Source: SAR116 cluster bacterium AG-447-C21
Lineage (GTDB): Bacteria > Pseudomonadota > Alphaproteobacteria > Thalassobaculales > Thalassobaculaceae
Reading direction: 5' to 3'
DNA length: 55,496 bases
NCBI GenBank assembly: GCA_003212315.1
Contig: QCQB01000011.1
Location: 1-55,496, forward strand
Shown: positions 8,140 through 15,880 of the stretch, piece after piece
Numbering within the stretch: position 1 is the first letter of the stretch
Layout: each line of letters starts with the position of its first letter
Position numbers and translations under genes: made by a program
The notes under the pieces: generated by a model
Seen by the model: the letters and a program-made list of their open reading frames with translations, nothing else
What the model was told of the DNA's origin: nothing
The model's database searches: none

Positions 8140-9072
8140 TTTTAAATGGTCAGGCAGTTCGGCACCTGTCTGACCCGTTATATTAGTATAATGTTCGACT
8201 CTTCTATGTCGCGCGAAGTTGAAAATAGTTTCTTTGGGCATATTACAAATATCTATATCGGCAGCGAAGGCCACTAACTCATCCTCCAAAGTTGCTGCTT
8301 GCGCAACTATTTCGCCAGATGGTTGTACGATACAGGAGCCTCCAATAAGCATACAGCCATCTTCAACTCCAGCTTTGGCTGTTCCTATTACCCAGCAACC
8401 ATTCATATAAGCGTTGCTTTGTAGGGTAAGATGGTTATGGAACATTCTCAGGTGGTTTTGTTCTTTCCCCGATGTGTTCAAATCAGGCGTATTATAGCCT
8501 AACACAATAATTTCTGCGCCCTTTAAGCTCATAACTCTATATGTTTCGGGCCATCGGCGATCATTACAAATAGCCATGCCAATAATGCTTTCATTCTGTC
8601 TCCAGACCCCAAAACCCAGATCGCCAGGTTCAAAGTAACGCTTTTCTAGATGTTGAAATGGTCTTTGGGGCTCATACTCTGAATGCCCTGGGAGGTGGAC
8701 CTTTCTGTACTTACCGTTAATTTTACCATTTCCATCAACTAAAATCGCTGTATTAAATCTTCTACCCTCAGGCGTCAGCTCAGCGTATCCTAGATAAAAA
8801 CCTATACCCGCCTCAGCCGCTGCTTCAAAAAGTGGTCTTGTAGCATTGTTAGGCATTTCAGTTTCATACCAATGATCCATTTTCGTGATATCTTCCTCAT
8901 AGTAGCGAGGAAAGAATGTGGTTAATGCCAACTCTGGAAAAACTACAAACTGGCACCCCCGCGAGCTTGCTTGTTTGATCATATCTATTAGCCGTTTCAC
9001 ACAACTCTCGCGTGTTTCATCAGGTGCTATTGGACCCATTTGTGCAGCCCCTAGGTTCACGATGCGACTCAT
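8134..9072 (-). CDS. N-carbamoyl-D-amino-acid hydrolase (nitrilase superfamily)
   Basis: The 312-residue amidase has the nitrilase triad E47 (FPELAL), K124 (YRKVHLPGH) and C169 (AICNDRRWPE), at almost the same positions as in the Agrobacterium D-carbamoylase. Long stretches such as RPFQHLEKRYFEPGDLGF and ALTTFFPR are strongly reminiscent of that enzyme rather than of beta-ureidopropionase. It would hydrolyse N-carbamoyl-D-amino acids to D-amino acid, CO2 and ammonia. An upstream in-frame ATG exists at 9090, but AAAGGA lies 7 bases before the ATG ending at 9072, so the shorter start is preferred. It follows the hydantoinase gene by about 87 bp on the same strand. Confidence 0.87.
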   Translation of the reverse strand: MSRIVNLGAAQMGPIAPDETRESCVKRLIDMIKQASSRGCQFVVFPELALTTFFPRYYEEDITKMDHWYETEMPNNATRPLFEAAAEAGIGFYLGYAELTPEGRRFNTAILVDGNGKINGKYRKVHLPGHSEYEPQRPFQHLEKRYFEPGDLGFGVWRQNESIIGMAICNDRRWPETYRVMSLKGAEIIVLGYNTPDLNTSGKEQNHLRMFHNHLTLQSNAYMNGCWVIGTAKAGVEDGCMLIGGSCIVQPSGEIVAQAATLEDELVAFAADIDICNMPKETIFNFARHRRVEHYTNITGQTGAELPDHLKL

Positions 9073-9159
9073 AATAATTCCTTTTATCACTGTTTAATTC
9101 GGTGAACTTTTACCTAAACATTTTATTCTAAGAATCTAAATCAATATTTTTATTTATGA

Positions 9160-10623
9160 TCAGACTTCATCATCTGTAGTCATAAATACTGGATCAAAGG
9201 GAGTAGGAAGAACACCACGTGGTTTTATATAATCATAAGGGTCGCGAGCAAGGAACTTTCCCCACCCAGGCTCACATGTTTCCACTCCGTCATTCCAAAC
9301 TAGTTTTCCTCTAGTGATTGTCGCTGCCGGCCAACCCTGCACCTGCAATCCTTCGTATGGCGTATAATCTGTATCATGGTGCAGAATATCCTGAGTGATC
9401 GTCACTTCTTTTTCAGCATCCCAAATACAAATGTCAGCATCCGCACCAACAGAAATAGTGCCTTTCTTCGGATAGAGTCCAAATAATCGAGCAGCATTCG
9501 TCGATGTCTGCGCCACAAAAGTCTGAAGGTCTATTCTCCCCTTTGAAACGCCCTCTGAAAACGTAATCGGCATTCTGGTCTCTAAGCCCGGAACACCATT
9601 AGCTATCTGACTAAATGGTGCATTATCCCCAGCCCAAAACTTACCTTCCAATTCGTCAATATTATATGGTGCATGATCAGATGTCACATTACCAATCGTT
9701 CCAAGTCTTACATGATTCCATACTGCTTCTTGGTCACCCTCCGTTCTTGGAGCGGGAGAACAAACGAATTTTGCGCCTTCACGCTGGTCACGATCCAGAT
9801 CTCGGGCTGTAAGGACAAAATATTGCGGACATGTCTCGGAAAATATTTTTAGACCTCGTTCTTGAGCTCTCCGTATCTCTTCCGCTGCCTCCTCACAGCT
9901 AACGTGAAAAATTTGAATTGGCACATCTAGTAGTTCTGCTAACATTATCATTCTATGAGTGGCTTCACGTTCAACCAATGGTGGCTTCGCCCATGCGTGG
10001 TGTTTCGTACTATTCTTGTCTGCCGCTAACAATTTCTCTGTCATATACATTATAGCGTCATGATTTTCCGCATGCACACATACCAAGGCCTGATTGAGTT
10101 TAGCAACCTCAAGGACACGAAGAATTTCCGCATCATTTAGTCTGTTTCGAGGGTAAGTCATAAATAATTTGAGCGATCTATGCCCAGCTTTTATGAGTTT
10201 GGGGATCTCCTTATGTATAACCTCATCACTCGGATCGCTTATTATTAAATGGAAAGAATAGTCTATGCAGGACTGTTTTGCTTTAGCATGATATTCCTCA
10301 ACAACGGGCGTTAATAATTCCCCTTTTTCTTGAGCAGCAAAACAAATAATAGTCGTTGTACCACCGCAGGCTGCCGATCTTGTTCCACTTTCAAAGGTTT
10401 CTGAATTGCGGCCACCACCACTGGATCTTTGATCAATATGACAATGACTATCTATTCCTCCAGGCATAACATATTTTCCGGTTGCATCTATTTCTTGAGC
10501 ACCAGCAGTAAGGTTTTCGCCTAGTGCAACGATCCGGCCACCTTTTACACCAACATCGCATTTCGAAATTTCTGCAGCATTTACAACAGTGCCCCCGCGG
10601 ATAACCATATCAAAATCGCTCAA
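9160..10623 (-). CDS. Dihydropyrimidinase / D-hydantoinase
   Basis: This 487-residue cyclic amidohydrolase of the TIM-barrel family carries the complete binuclear zinc site: H60 and H62 (DSHCHID), the lysine expected to be carbamylated, K152 (SLKLFMTYP), H184 (CVHAEN), H240 (FHVSC) and D316 (SDHAPY). It opens the ring of dihydropyrimidines or 5-substituted hydantoins to N-carbamoyl products. The downstream D-carbamoylase-like gene makes a hydantoin-to-D-amino-acid route more likely than pure pyrimidine breakdown, although both reactions are possible. A GGAGGATG-type ribosome site sits just before the start. The promoter region is shared with the divergent oxidoreductase. Confidence 0.9.
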   Translation of the reverse strand: MSDFDMVIRGGTVVNAAEISKCDVGVKGGRIVALGENLTAGAQEIDATGKYVMPGGIDSHCHIDQRSSGGGRNSETFESGTRSAACGGTTTIICFAAQEKGELLTPVVEEYHAKAKQSCIDYSFHLIISDPSDEVIHKEIPKLIKAGHRSLKLFMTYPRNRLNDAEILRVLEVAKLNQALVCVHAENHDAIMYMTEKLLAADKNSTKHHAWAKPPLVEREATHRMIMLAELLDVPIQIFHVSCEEAAEEIRRAQERGLKIFSETCPQYFVLTARDLDRDQREGAKFVCSPAPRTEGDQEAVWNHVRLGTIGNVTSDHAPYNIDELEGKFWAGDNAPFSQIANGVPGLETRMPITFSEGVSKGRIDLQTFVAQTSTNAARLFGLYPKKGTISVGADADICIWDAEKEVTITQDILHHDTDYTPYEGLQVQGWPAATITRGKLVWNDGVETCEPGWGKFLARDPYDYIKPRGVLPTPFDPVFMTTDDEV

Positions 10624-10713
10624 AGCGCATCCTCCAAAATAATAGTGACAATAGGCAGCATAATTATGTGTTTCCTATTCAAATTACGCGTTATCTATAT
10701 AAGAGACAAATGA

Positions 10714-10729
10714 TATTCGAAAACGAATA
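10714..10729. promoter_or_regulatory. Palindromic candidate operator between hydantoinase and FAD oxidoreductase genes
   Basis: A perfect inverted repeat, TATTCG-AAAA-CGAATA, sits near the middle of the 199-bp divergent intergenic region (10624-10822). Size and position fit a dimeric repressor or activator site controlling both directions. No regulator gene lies nearby to pair it with. Confidence 0.4.
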
Positions 10730-10822
10730 AAGATATTTCTTAATCCACAAACTGAAAAATGTTTCTCATCTCTAATACAAACCGAAATAACGAAACCGCC
10801 TAAACCCTAGAAGAATTGATAA

Positions 10823-12127
10823 ATGAATCCAATTATTTTTGATCAATTTAAACACCCAAAATTCAATGGAACATATTATCATGCAAGTTCGAACTCGTCT
10901 CCAATTTTTCCTAAATTAATAGGTGAAGAAAAAACGGATATTTGTATTATTGGAGGAGGATTAACGGGTATTTCAAGCGCATTAAACCTTGCAGAAACTG
11001 GTCAAGCAGTAACTCTTGTCGAGGGAATGCGCATTGGTTCAGGAGCATCTGGACGAAATGGAGGTCAGATTGTTCAGGGCTACAGTTGTGATATCGAAAC
11101 TATGATTAAAACCGTAGGGCAAGAAAAGTCTGCGTTACTTTGGTCAATGGCCCGAGAGGCGATTGAAGAAATAGACCGTCGTATTAATTTGCACGAAATA
11201 TCTTGCGCACGACAATCTGGATATGTTTTTGCGGCGACAAATAATTCACAGTTTAAACTTCTCAAGCGTATTAACCAGAAACTTAAGAATACTTTTAATT
11301 ACGAAGCAACATCGGTGCTTGACCAAAACACTATAAAAAAATGGGTTAAGACAGAAAGTTACGTGGGTGGATTATTAGACTATGGTAGCGGCCAATTTCA
11401 TAGTTTAAAGTATCTACATGGATTAACTGAGGTAGCTAAGAATACTGGCGTTCAGTTTTTCGAAGACAGCAAAGCAATCCAAATATCAGGCGGAGATACA
11501 ATTACAGTAAAAACTGCTCATGGTTCTGTAAAAGCCAAAACGTTGATTATAGCCGGAAATGCTTATTTGAGAGGTTTAGAAGACACATTACAAAGAAAAA
11601 TTATACGCGTTACCAGTACCGTAGGCGTCACAACGCCGCTGTCACCAACGCAAATTAACAGTGTTTTACCCGGCGGCGTCCCCGTAGCCGATTGCAATAA
11701 CATATTGGATTACTTCAGGATCACAGACGATAAGAGATTATTATTTGGAGCAGGTGCAGATTATCTCGGCAGAGAAACAAAAAATAAAAAGAGTTTAATC
11801 CGAAACCGCATAATAAATCTGTTTCCGCAGCTTAACGAATTTGATCTGGAATATGTTTGGAACGGTTTTATTGCTGCAACCAAAAATCAACTGCCTGAAA
11901 TTATATGTGCTCAACCCAATATATATATCGCGCAAGGTTTTTCTGGTCACGGTTTAGCGTTAACTGGATTAGCTGGCATTCTCATCACGGAAAAAATTAA
12001 TGGTGTCTCGGAGCGGTTTGACATTTTTGCAAGTATTAATCATCGAGATATGCCGCTCCATCCGTATAGGAACCCACTATTAATAGCAGCTATGCTCATA
12101 AATAAACTGAAGGATTTCTATCACTAG
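10823..12127 (+). CDS. FAD-dependent oxidoreductase (DAO family, gamma-glutamylputrescine oxidase-like)
   Basis: The 434-residue protein has an FAD Rossmann motif GGGLTG at residues 44-49, followed by an acidic residue ending the second strand (TLVEG) and SGASGRNGGQI, a signature of the DAO superfamily in the PuuB/OrdL group. A C-terminal GFSGHGLALTGLAG segment completes the FAD site. Such enzymes oxidise amines or amino acids and release ammonia and peroxide. It is divergent from the hydantoinase/carbamoylase pair, so it may use the D-amino acids made there, though that is inference from context only. The ribosome site is weak. No signal peptide is seen. Confidence 0.82.
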   Translation: MNPIIFDQFKHPKFNGTYYHASSNSSPIFPKLIGEEKTDICIIGGGLTGISSALNLAETGQAVTLVEGMRIGSGASGRNGGQIVQGYSCDIETMIKTVGQEKSALLWSMAREAIEEIDRRINLHEISCARQSGYVFAATNNSQFKLLKRINQKLKNTFNYEATSVLDQNTIKKWVKTESYVGGLLDYGSGQFHSLKYLHGLTEVAKNTGVQFFEDSKAIQISGGDTITVKTAHGSVKAKTLIIAGNAYLRGLEDTLQRKIIRVTSTVGVTTPLSPTQINSVLPGGVPVADCNNILDYFRITDDKRLLFGAGADYLGRETKNKKSLIRNRIINLFPQLNEFDLEYVWNGFIAATKNQLPEIICAQPNIYIAQGFSGHGLALTGLAGILITEKINGVSERFDIFASINHRDMPLHPYRNPLLIAAMLINKLKDFYH

Positions 12128-12188
12128 TTCAAAACTGACATTAAAATAACGCTATTTCTTGCGGCAGTCACAATAAAAGGATATAGTA

Positions 12189-12216
12189 AGCGTTATGTTT
12201 TTAAGTACATAACGCT
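12189..12216. promoter_or_regulatory. Strong inverted repeat directly upstream of the moaA ribosome site
   Basis: Perfect 10-bp arms AGCGTTATGT and ACATAACGCT flank an 8-base loop. The element ends one base before GAAGAA, the likely ribosome site, and 15 bases before the moaA ATG. It is not followed by a T run, so it does not look like a terminator for the upstream gene. It may be an operator, or an mRNA hairpin affecting moaA translation. It is too small to be the known molybdenum-cofactor riboswitch. Confidence 0.5.
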
Positions 12217-12231
12217 GAAGAATATGTTATT

Positions 12232-13224
12232 ATGATAGATCCTTTTGGTAGAGACATCTCGTACTTACGGGTTTCCGTAACCGATCGATGTGATTTTCGA
12301 TGCACCTATTGCATGTCTGAAGACATGACATTTCTGCCCAAAAAAGATCTATTGAGTCTAGAAGAGCTTGAACGTTTATGTAACGTTTTTGTGAAGTTAG
12401 GAGTAAAGAAACTGCGTTTAACTGGTGGAGAACCCCTGGTCCGTAAAAACATAATGAGCTTAATACGAAACTTGGGACATCATTTAGATACGGGCGACCT
12501 GGAAGAACTCACGCTAACGACAAACGGCACTCAACTTCATAGATATGCCATGGAATTATTCGATTGTGGAGTAAGACGCGTCAACATATCAATAGACACA
12601 TTAGATCCAAAGAAGTTCACTGAAATAACGAGGTGGGGAAAGCTTGAGAATGTATTACGTGGAATTGAAGCCGCTGCTAATTCAGGACTAAAAATAAAAC
12701 TAAATACCGTCGCCTTACGGGGAACTAACGAAGACGAATTGCCAAACATGGTCAAATGGGCCGGAGAGCGCGGTTTTGACATTACGATCATCGAAGTAAT
12801 GCCAATGGGTGATATCGGAGCGGAAAACCGAGTAAACCAATATCTACCCTTATCAATGGTGAGATCCAATTTATCGGAACATTTTTCACTGAGAGATATA
12901 GATTATAAAACAGGTGGTCCTGCGCGTTACGTAGAGATTGAAGAGACCGGAACAAAAATCGGATTCATAACGCCGCTCACACATAATTTTTGTGAGAGCT
13001 GCAACAGGGTTAGGTTAACTTGCACAGGAACACTATACATGTGCTTAGGGCAGGAAGATGCGGCTGATCTTAAAACACCATTAAGAAATTCAGAAGGCGA
13101 TGAAGCGTTAACGAGAGCTATTCAAGAAGCTATTTCGAGGAAACCCAAGGGTCATGATTTTATCATAGACAGGAGACAAAAGAACACTTCAGTCCCAAGA
13201 CATATGAGTGTGACCGGAGGCTAA
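12232..13224 (+). CDS. moaA: GTP 3',8-cyclase MoaA (molybdenum cofactor synthesis)
   Basis: The 330-residue radical-SAM enzyme has the N-terminal cluster motif CxxxCxxC at C20, C24 and C27, and the C-terminal substrate cluster C254, C257, C271 ([11 protein letters not shown]...CLG). TGGEPLV supports SAM binding. The protein ends in GG, the C-terminal tail that enters the active site. It converts GTP to 3',8-cyclo-dihydro-GTP, the first step of molybdopterin synthesis. No other moa or moe gene is present, so it is a single-gene unit with its own control region. It converges on the dioxygenase gene, with 11 bp between the two stops. Confidence 0.95.
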   Translation: MIDPFGRDISYLRVSVTDRCDFRCTYCMSEDMTFLPKKDLLSLEELERLCNVFVKLGVKKLRLTGGEPLVRKNIMSLIRNLGHHLDTGDLEELTLTTNGTQLHRYAMELFDCGVRRVNISIDTLDPKKFTEITRWGKLENVLRGIEAAANSGLKIKLNTVALRGTNEDELPNMVKWAGERGFDITIIEVMPMGDIGAENRVNQYLPLSMVRSNLSEHFSLRDIDYKTGGPARYVEIEETGTKIGFITPLTHNFCESCNRVRLTCTGTLYMCLGQEDAADLKTPLRNSEGDEALTRAIQEAISRKPKGHDFIIDRRQKNTSVPRHMSVTGG

Positions 13225-13235
13225 CAGCAAAAAAG

Positions 13236-14027
13236 TTACTGGTATTTAAGGATACAGTCATCACTCAAAGGAAGTAGTGGTGAGAAATCTCTGGCGGCGT
13301 AATATTCAGGTCTTACGAAACTCTCACCCCGATTGTCAGTAGCACTTACATTCACGTATAATAATAATCTTCTCAGCGGAGAGATATTTACACTGGAACC
13401 ATGTACAACTGTCATATTCATTAAAAGCACAGACCCTGCCGGACCCTGTATTGCTTCTAAACCTCGCCTCTCCACTAATCTCTTCATTGTAGTTTCGGTA
13501 ATATCATATCGATATTTTGCTGCTCCATCATGATCTACGACTGTGTCATCAATCACAGCTTCCGAAACGACGCCTTCTTTGTGAGATCCAGGCACAGCCA
13601 ATACGGGCGCGTTACATGCATTAACGTCATCGAGAAAAACTCCAATCATTATCCCTCTCGCTTCTGGAATGCCATCGACCCGATGATAAGTTCCAAAATC
13701 CTGATGCCATTCTACTATTGAACCATTTTGTTGCTTGATATTAATCCGAGATTGATGAACAAAGACTTGGTTACGCATCAGTTGCTCCACCGGAAGTAGA
13801 AGTCGAGGATGCCTAGTGAGTGCCCCGAAACGTTCGTCAAATAAGTGCATCCCCCAGCATACATGTGGATCACCGTTTGATTCTCTAGCTACTTCGGGTC
13901 CCCGACGTTGTAAAACATCAATCGCGGCGGCCTCAAGAATAGATATTTCCCCTTTTGAGAATAGCTCAGGGAGAAGAATCCATCCATTTTCATCGTACTC
14001 AGAGATCTGTTTTTCAGTAAGATCCAT
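13236..14027 (-). CDS. Phytanoyl-CoA dioxygenase family protein
   Basis: The 263-residue Fe(II)/2-oxoglutarate oxygenase has the metal triad H108 and D110 (EWHQD) and H209 (VVHGSS), with R219 or R220 placed to bind 2-oxoglutarate. VPGSHKEG follows the core strand, as in the PhyH family. The family hydroxylates many small molecules, so the substrate cannot be read from sequence. The gene is last in a minus-strand operon with a bicupin protein and an HpcH-type aldolase; only 10 bp separate it from the aldolase. That placement suggests a catabolic pathway for an organic acid or ether. Confidence 0.85.
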   Translation of the reverse strand: MDLTEKQISEYDENGWILLPELFSKGEISILEAAAIDVLQRRGPEVARESNGDPHVCWGMHLFDERFGALTRHPRLLLPVEQLMRNQVFVHQSRINIKQQNGSIVEWHQDFGTYHRVDGIPEARGIMIGVFLDDVNACNAPVLAVPGSHKEGVVSEAVIDDTVVDHDGAAKYRYDITETTMKRLVERRGLEAIQGPAGSVLLMNMTVVHGSSVNISPLRRLLLYVNVSATDNRGESFVRPEYYAARDFSPLLPLSDDCILKYQ

Positions 14028-14037
14028 TCGATTTTTC

Positions 14038-14796
14038 CTAGCGTTTTAATCCATCTAGCATAGTTTTCGTCCCAATTTCTAATAGCAAAAGGTCAAATCC
14101 CATCAAGAGAACCTGATAACCATCAGAAATTTTTGTATTCCCTTCATCAGCGGATAGACAAAGACCACCAAGCGCCCGCCCTGCATCTTTAATTGCCTTT
14201 TCCCCTCGTTTAATCGCGGCCTGTACATCGGGATGGTCACGATTACCCACATGCCCCATACTCGCTGCAAGGTCCATTGGAGCTATAAAAAACACATCAA
14301 TACCATTAACACCTAAAATCGCATCGATATTCTCTATAGACTCTATATGTTCTATTAGGGCGATAATCACGACGTCATTTGAAGCCTTATAATATTCCAT
14401 GGAATTGCCATTGCCCCAACGCATTGGCGCATAGAAAGGCCCCCATCCGCGTTCTCCTTCGGGAGGATACCGAACAGCTTTTACAGCTGACTCGGCTGCC
14501 TCCTTTGAGGTCACCATGGGAAAAATTATTCCCATGGCACCGGAATCTAAAACTGGTTTTGTGTAACTGATAGATGGCTCCATCACACGCACCACCGGGG
14601 TGCATTGAGTTCCGGCTGTGGCAGTGATCATATGATGACATGATGCTATATCAATTGCGCCATGCTCCATATCAATAAAGAGCCAGTCAAAACCAGAATT
14701 CGAGAGTGTCTGGGCCATATTAACGCTGGGCATACTGGTTAGAATTCCCGCACAAACCTTACCCTGGCTTAAACGTTCACGAAGTGGATTATACAT
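14038..14796 (-). CDS. HpcH/HpaI-family class II aldolase
   Basis: The 252-residue protein has the family's FIDMEHG motif (E44, H45), the RV(M)EPS segment carrying the catalytic arginine and GAMGIIFPMV with metal-site context downstream. It is similar to 4-hydroxy-2-oxo-heptanedioate and 2-keto-3-deoxy-sugar aldolases, which cleave to pyruvate and an aldehyde using a divalent metal. The reading frame extends upstream to a TTG at 14817. A run of seven G residues placed 2-9 bases before the ATG ending at 14796 makes that ATG the better start. It is the middle gene of the cupin-aldolase-dioxygenase operon. Confidence 0.85.
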   Translation of the reverse strand: MYNPLRERLSQGKVCAGILTSMPSVNMAQTLSNSGFDWLFIDMEHGAIDIASCHHMITATAGTQCTPVVRVMEPSISYTKPVLDSGAMGIIFPMVTSKEAAESAVKAVRYPPEGERGWGPFYAPMRWGNGNSMEYYKASNDVVIIALIEHIESIENIDAILGVNGIDVFFIAPMDLAASMGHVGNRDHPDVQAAIKRGEKAIKDAGRALGGLCLSADEGNTKISDGYQVLLMGFDLLLLEIGTKTMLDGLKR

Positions 14797-14846
14797 AACC
14801 CCCCCCTTTTTGCTCAAAAAATAATTATAATTTTACTGATAGTTGA

Positions 14847-15752
14847 TTAATCCCAACTGAAACCTGGCGTACGTAGATAAAAATGCAATCCTTCATCTTG
14901 AACAACAAAGCTACGCATCCTTCGATTACCTTGATTATGGTGAGAGTGCAACTCAGCTGCCGGTGTGATCTGTGCAGCGCCAGTAACCCAAGGAACCTTT
15001 TCGTCCTCAATCATGGAATGGATGCCTTCTCCCTCAATAGCGAGTGTAATTGCAGCACCGTTATGACGATGCGGGCGTTGATCACCGCCAGATTCCAACG
15101 TATTTATAGCGGTATTAATCATCGGTATTGTATTACGACTAGGAGCGGTTGCTGGGGTTGAAAATTGGATTGACACACCAGATGTCTCCGAAGTTTTCGG
15201 ACGCTCATAGATTTCCTCTAAATGCTTTTCAATTTCATCATGAGGCCAGTGCACAGTTTCATTCCGCGACTTCCCCTGAGATGGCGCCCTCAAATTTTCA
15301 AAAGCTAATAAAGGTTCGTTGGTCACACAAAATAGAATGGCAGAATCTATCGCTTCATGGACGGTTTCATTACCACCTGGAAAACAAAACACATCTCCCT
15401 TTCCCCACGTCACTGTGTCTCCAGCATTAATACTACTGCCCGTTCCTTGTAAAACATAGAAAACTTCACCAGATGCATTGAAAGAATGGAGCAAACTATC
15501 ACCAGCGCGTACTTTAACATAGCGCGCCAAGATAGCTGGTATAGTTGCAGGATAAGGTGTCTCTAATACATCGGAGATATCGAGTTCTATTAACCCTGTT
15601 TTCCCATCCGGATCATAGGCCTTTTCACGTTCCGCCAAAAATTGATGCCGTGGCACACTGGGCCAAGACCAATTGAAGAAATTTTCTGGACTGTTATAAA
15701 TAGCTCTCTGCTTCTGTTTGATTTGTGTATCATCAGCTGTATCGACGGCCAT
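14847..15752 (-). CDS. Bicupin protein, gentisate dioxygenase-like
   Basis: The 301-residue protein has two cupin halves. The first has FYVLQGTGSS and a GKGDVFCFPGG turn; the second has RPHRHNGAA, TLAIEGEG and ELHSHHNQGN. The latter resembles the metal site of gentisate or hydroxynaphthoate 1,2-dioxygenases, but the protein is shorter than usual gentisate dioxygenases and the first cupin lacks a clear His triad. It could cleave an aromatic ring or be a sugar-acid isomerase-like cupin. The chosen start is the second of two close ATGs, because AGGGGG lies 6 bases ahead of it; the frame extends upstream to 15797. It is first in the minus-strand operon. Confidence 0.75.
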   Translation of the reverse strand: MAVDTADDTQIKQKQRAIYNSPENFFNWSWPSVPRHQFLAEREKAYDPDGKTGLIELDISDVLETPYPATIPAILARYVKVRAGDSLLHSFNASGEVFYVLQGTGSSINAGDTVTWGKGDVFCFPGGNETVHEAIDSAILFCVTNEPLLAFENLRAPSQGKSRNETVHWPHDEIEKHLEEIYERPKTSETSGVSIQFSTPATAPSRNTIPMINTAINTLESGGDQRPHRHNGAAITLAIEGEGIHSMIEDEKVPWVTGAAQITPAAELHSHHNQGNRRMRSFVVQDEGLHFYLRTPGFSWD

Positions 15753-15880
15753 ATTCATCCCCCTAATAAATATCCATAGCAATGATGCTACAGGCAATTG
15801 AGGTCTTTGTTAATCGAATTTGCGATACATGTTATCAATTACAGAAAAAATCATTTCGTATTTTTAAAAGATATTTCCAG

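Noticed and set aside
15823..15838. Palindrome around ACATGT between dnaE2 and the cupin gene as an operator
   Set aside because: The arms are asymmetric once extended beyond six bases and could easily occur by chance.
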